Below, in pieces: positions 6,647 to 7,285 of a stretch of 7,285 nt of DNA; the first letter of the stretch is position 1, and each line of letters opens with the position of its first letter. Position numbers and translations under genes: made by a program. The notes under the pieces are model-generated. The model searched no databases, was not told the origin of the DNA, and worked only from the letters and a program-made list of their open reading frames with translations. The stretch covers positions 1 through 7,285 of the forward strand of contig JAAZNO010000645.1 of the NCBI GenBank assembly GCA_012798275.1, read 5' to 3'. The DNA is from Chloroflexota bacterium. Its GTDB lineage: Bacteria > Chloroflexota > Anaerolineae > B4-G1 > SLSP01.

Positions 6647-6660
6647 GTCGCTTAAGCGGC
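6647..6660. repeat. Short hairpin GTCGC-TTAA-GCGGC
   Basis: Four Watson-Crick pairs and one G-T wobble close a TTAA loop. The inner ten bases CGCTTAAGCG (6649-6658) form an exact palindrome. It belongs by shape with the hairpins at 5640-5653 and 6622-6635. Confidence 0.35.
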
Positions 6661-6719
6661 ACAACAGGCACCGTGATGGGACGAGTTTCCTCAATGCGAT
6701 GACCCTGACGTGCTGCTTA

Positions 6720-6748
6720 TTGACTTTCCGCGCGCTTACTTCTATAAT
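6720..6748 (+). promoter_or_regulatory. Near-perfect sigma-70-type promoter ahead of the decayed gene
   Basis: TTGACT (6720-6725) and TATAAT (6743-6748) are spaced by 17 bp, one base from the full consensus. The predicted start is about 6755, giving a leader of about 36 nt with GGAG at 6780-6783, seven bases before the ATG at 6791. It points away from the fadR-like gene. Confidence 0.75.
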
Positions 6749-6790
6749 TATAGGTGTCACACATCCTCTTATCCGTGCCGGAGCTGACCG

Positions 6791-7118
6791 ATGCGAACCC
6801 GTTTGACGTTGTTGCCAGGGCCACCAGGGACGAAGAAGCTGACCGCACGCTATGGCGCGCAGCGGGTCTGTGTGCGGTATCGGTAGGAGGCTCAAAGGCG
6901 CCAACGCTACAAGACGGTAGAGCTGAGCGTAGAAGAGTGCGATGGGCAGCCGCGGAGGTGGTCGCCCTTCGCGTGGGAGTGAGGAGACGGCGCCTCGACA
7001 GCAGGTGAAGCCAGCAGGCGGGGCCTGGAACGCGCAGCGGAAGGTAGGGGAAGTGCCGTATGAGCAGGTGATGCGTTTGGGGCTGCGCGACCGGTCAGGG
7101 GCAGAGGAGGTGATATAG
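6791..7118 (+). pseudogene. Decayed small conserved hypothetical gene (about 109 codons originally)
   Basis: From ATG 6791 the frame reads MRTRLTLLPGPPGTKKLTAR, then YGAQRVCVRYR, TAG (6884-6886), EAQRRQRYKTVELSVEE. The pattern continues in the next frame from about 6943 (WAAAEVVALRVGV), then in the third frame from about 6981 (EETAPRQQVKPAGGAWNAQR, then KVGEVPYEQVMRLGLRDRS) to TAG 7116-7118. One nonsense change (TAT to TAG would be the simplest) and two single-base losses explain it. I recall a family of small bacterial proteins beginning M-R/K-TRL-L-PGQ-GTKKL, with VCVRYRYD and ending GGRWNP--KVW-LPYE--V-LGL. I know no function for it and the recall needs a search. An RBS and a strong promoter are still in place, so the decay may be recent, or sequencing errors may contribute. 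Confidence 0.62.
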
Positions 7119-7199
7119 GGGTAGATATATACAAGTAGATGGCAACAGAATATATACGGCTGGATATATAGTCCGTATAATACATAGTTAGCCAGCCCT
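7119..7199. other. AT-rich spacer with three ATATATA cores
   Basis: The composition drops sharply from the GC-rich surroundings. ATATATAC occurs at 7125-7132 and 7150-7157, and ATATATA at 7164-7170. GGCTGG (7158-7163) and CCAGCC (7192-7197) could form a 6-bp stem around the third core and a TATAAT (7176-7181) that lacks a matching -35 box. No gene is seen. Confidence 0.5.
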
Positions 7200-7227
7200 T
7201 TGCCAACTCGGTGTGTTGGGATACAAT
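7200..7227 (+). promoter_or_regulatory. Probable promoter of the gene entering at the right edge
   Basis: TTGCCA (7200-7205) and TACAAT (7222-7227) are 16 bp apart. The predicted start near 7234 lies about 26 nt before the possible GTG start at 7260. Confidence 0.5.
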
Positions 7228-7259
7228 AAAGAACAGAATCCATTGAGCAAGGTTATCTC

Positions 7260-7285
7260 GTGGACATTCGAGACATTATTGACGC
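7260..7285 (+). CDS. Possible start of a gene running off the right edge
   Basis: GTG at 7260 opens a frame reading V/M-D-I-R-D-I-I-D to the window edge without a stop. AAGG (7249-7252) lies seven bases upstream, and a promoter-like pair ends at 7227. Eight codons are too few to identify a product. The call rests on the promoter, ribosome binding site and start codon being correctly spaced. Confidence 0.4.

Larger units (their letters stand above)
6574..6719. other. Non-coding spacer between divergent promoters
   Basis: I see no supported gene here. The long minus-strand open frame covering it has no recognisable motif and is unlike the neighbouring proteins. The spacer contains the two small hairpins listed separately (6622-6635 and 6647-6660) and no second FadR-type site. 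Confidence 0.6.

Noticed and set aside
6551..7243. 230-codon open frame on the minus strand upstream of fadR
   Set aside because: The translation is rich in Cys, Pro, Ser and Arg with no motif, crosses two + strand promoters and a + strand pseudogene, and overlaps the fadR promoter.
1..7285. CRISPR arrays, tRNA or rRNA genes, insertion sequence ends
   Set aside because: No regularly spaced repeats, no tRNA cloverleaf with a T-arm motif, and no transposase or terminal repeats were seen. The small hairpins do not form an array.

Overview
The window is about 7.3 kb of high-GC bacterial DNA with a much more AT-rich right end. Protein character suggests a free-living, non-proteobacterial, Chloroflexota-like organism, but this is only an inference because no rRNA or other marker gene is present.

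Layout. (1) Positions 1-537 (+) hold the 3' part of a glycogen/starch synthase. (2) Positions 538-592 are a convergent gap with a strong inverted repeat. (3) Positions 593-5544 (-) are a tight three-gene operon, transcribed right to left: an alkylglycerone-phosphate-synthase-like FAD enzyme, a GlpD-type glycerol-3-phosphate dehydrogenase overlapping it by 23 bp, and an FGGY carbohydrate kinase 25 bp further on. (4) Positions 5545-5792 are intergenic and rich in hairpins. (5) Positions 5793-6500 (-) encode a GntR-family regulator that closely resembles enterobacterial FadR. Its promoter (TTGACG-17-TATACT) is overlapped by a near-perfect FadR-type operator, so autoregulation is likely. (6) Positions 6574-7259 have no intact gene. 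They contain two hairpins, a textbook promoter (TTGACT-17-TATAAT), a decayed small gene (one nonsense codon, two frameshifts), an AT-rich stretch with repeated ATATATA cores, and a second promoter. (7) At 7260 a new (+) gene may begin with GTG and run out of the window.

How the genes may work together. The kinase could supply a phosphorylated three-carbon substrate such as glycerol 3-phosphate. GlpD would oxidise glycerol 3-phosphate to dihydroxyacetone phosphate (DHAP). The AGPS-like enzyme would act on an acyl-DHAP to make an ether-linked glycerolipid precursor. An acyl-CoA-responsive FadR next door suits a lipid-precursor locus. I see no FadR site in front of the operon, however, and no DHAP acyltransferase or fatty-alcohol-forming reductase in the window. 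The ether-lipid reading is therefore a hypothesis. The kinase lacks the glutamate that glycerol kinases use to hold glycerol, so its substrate is open.
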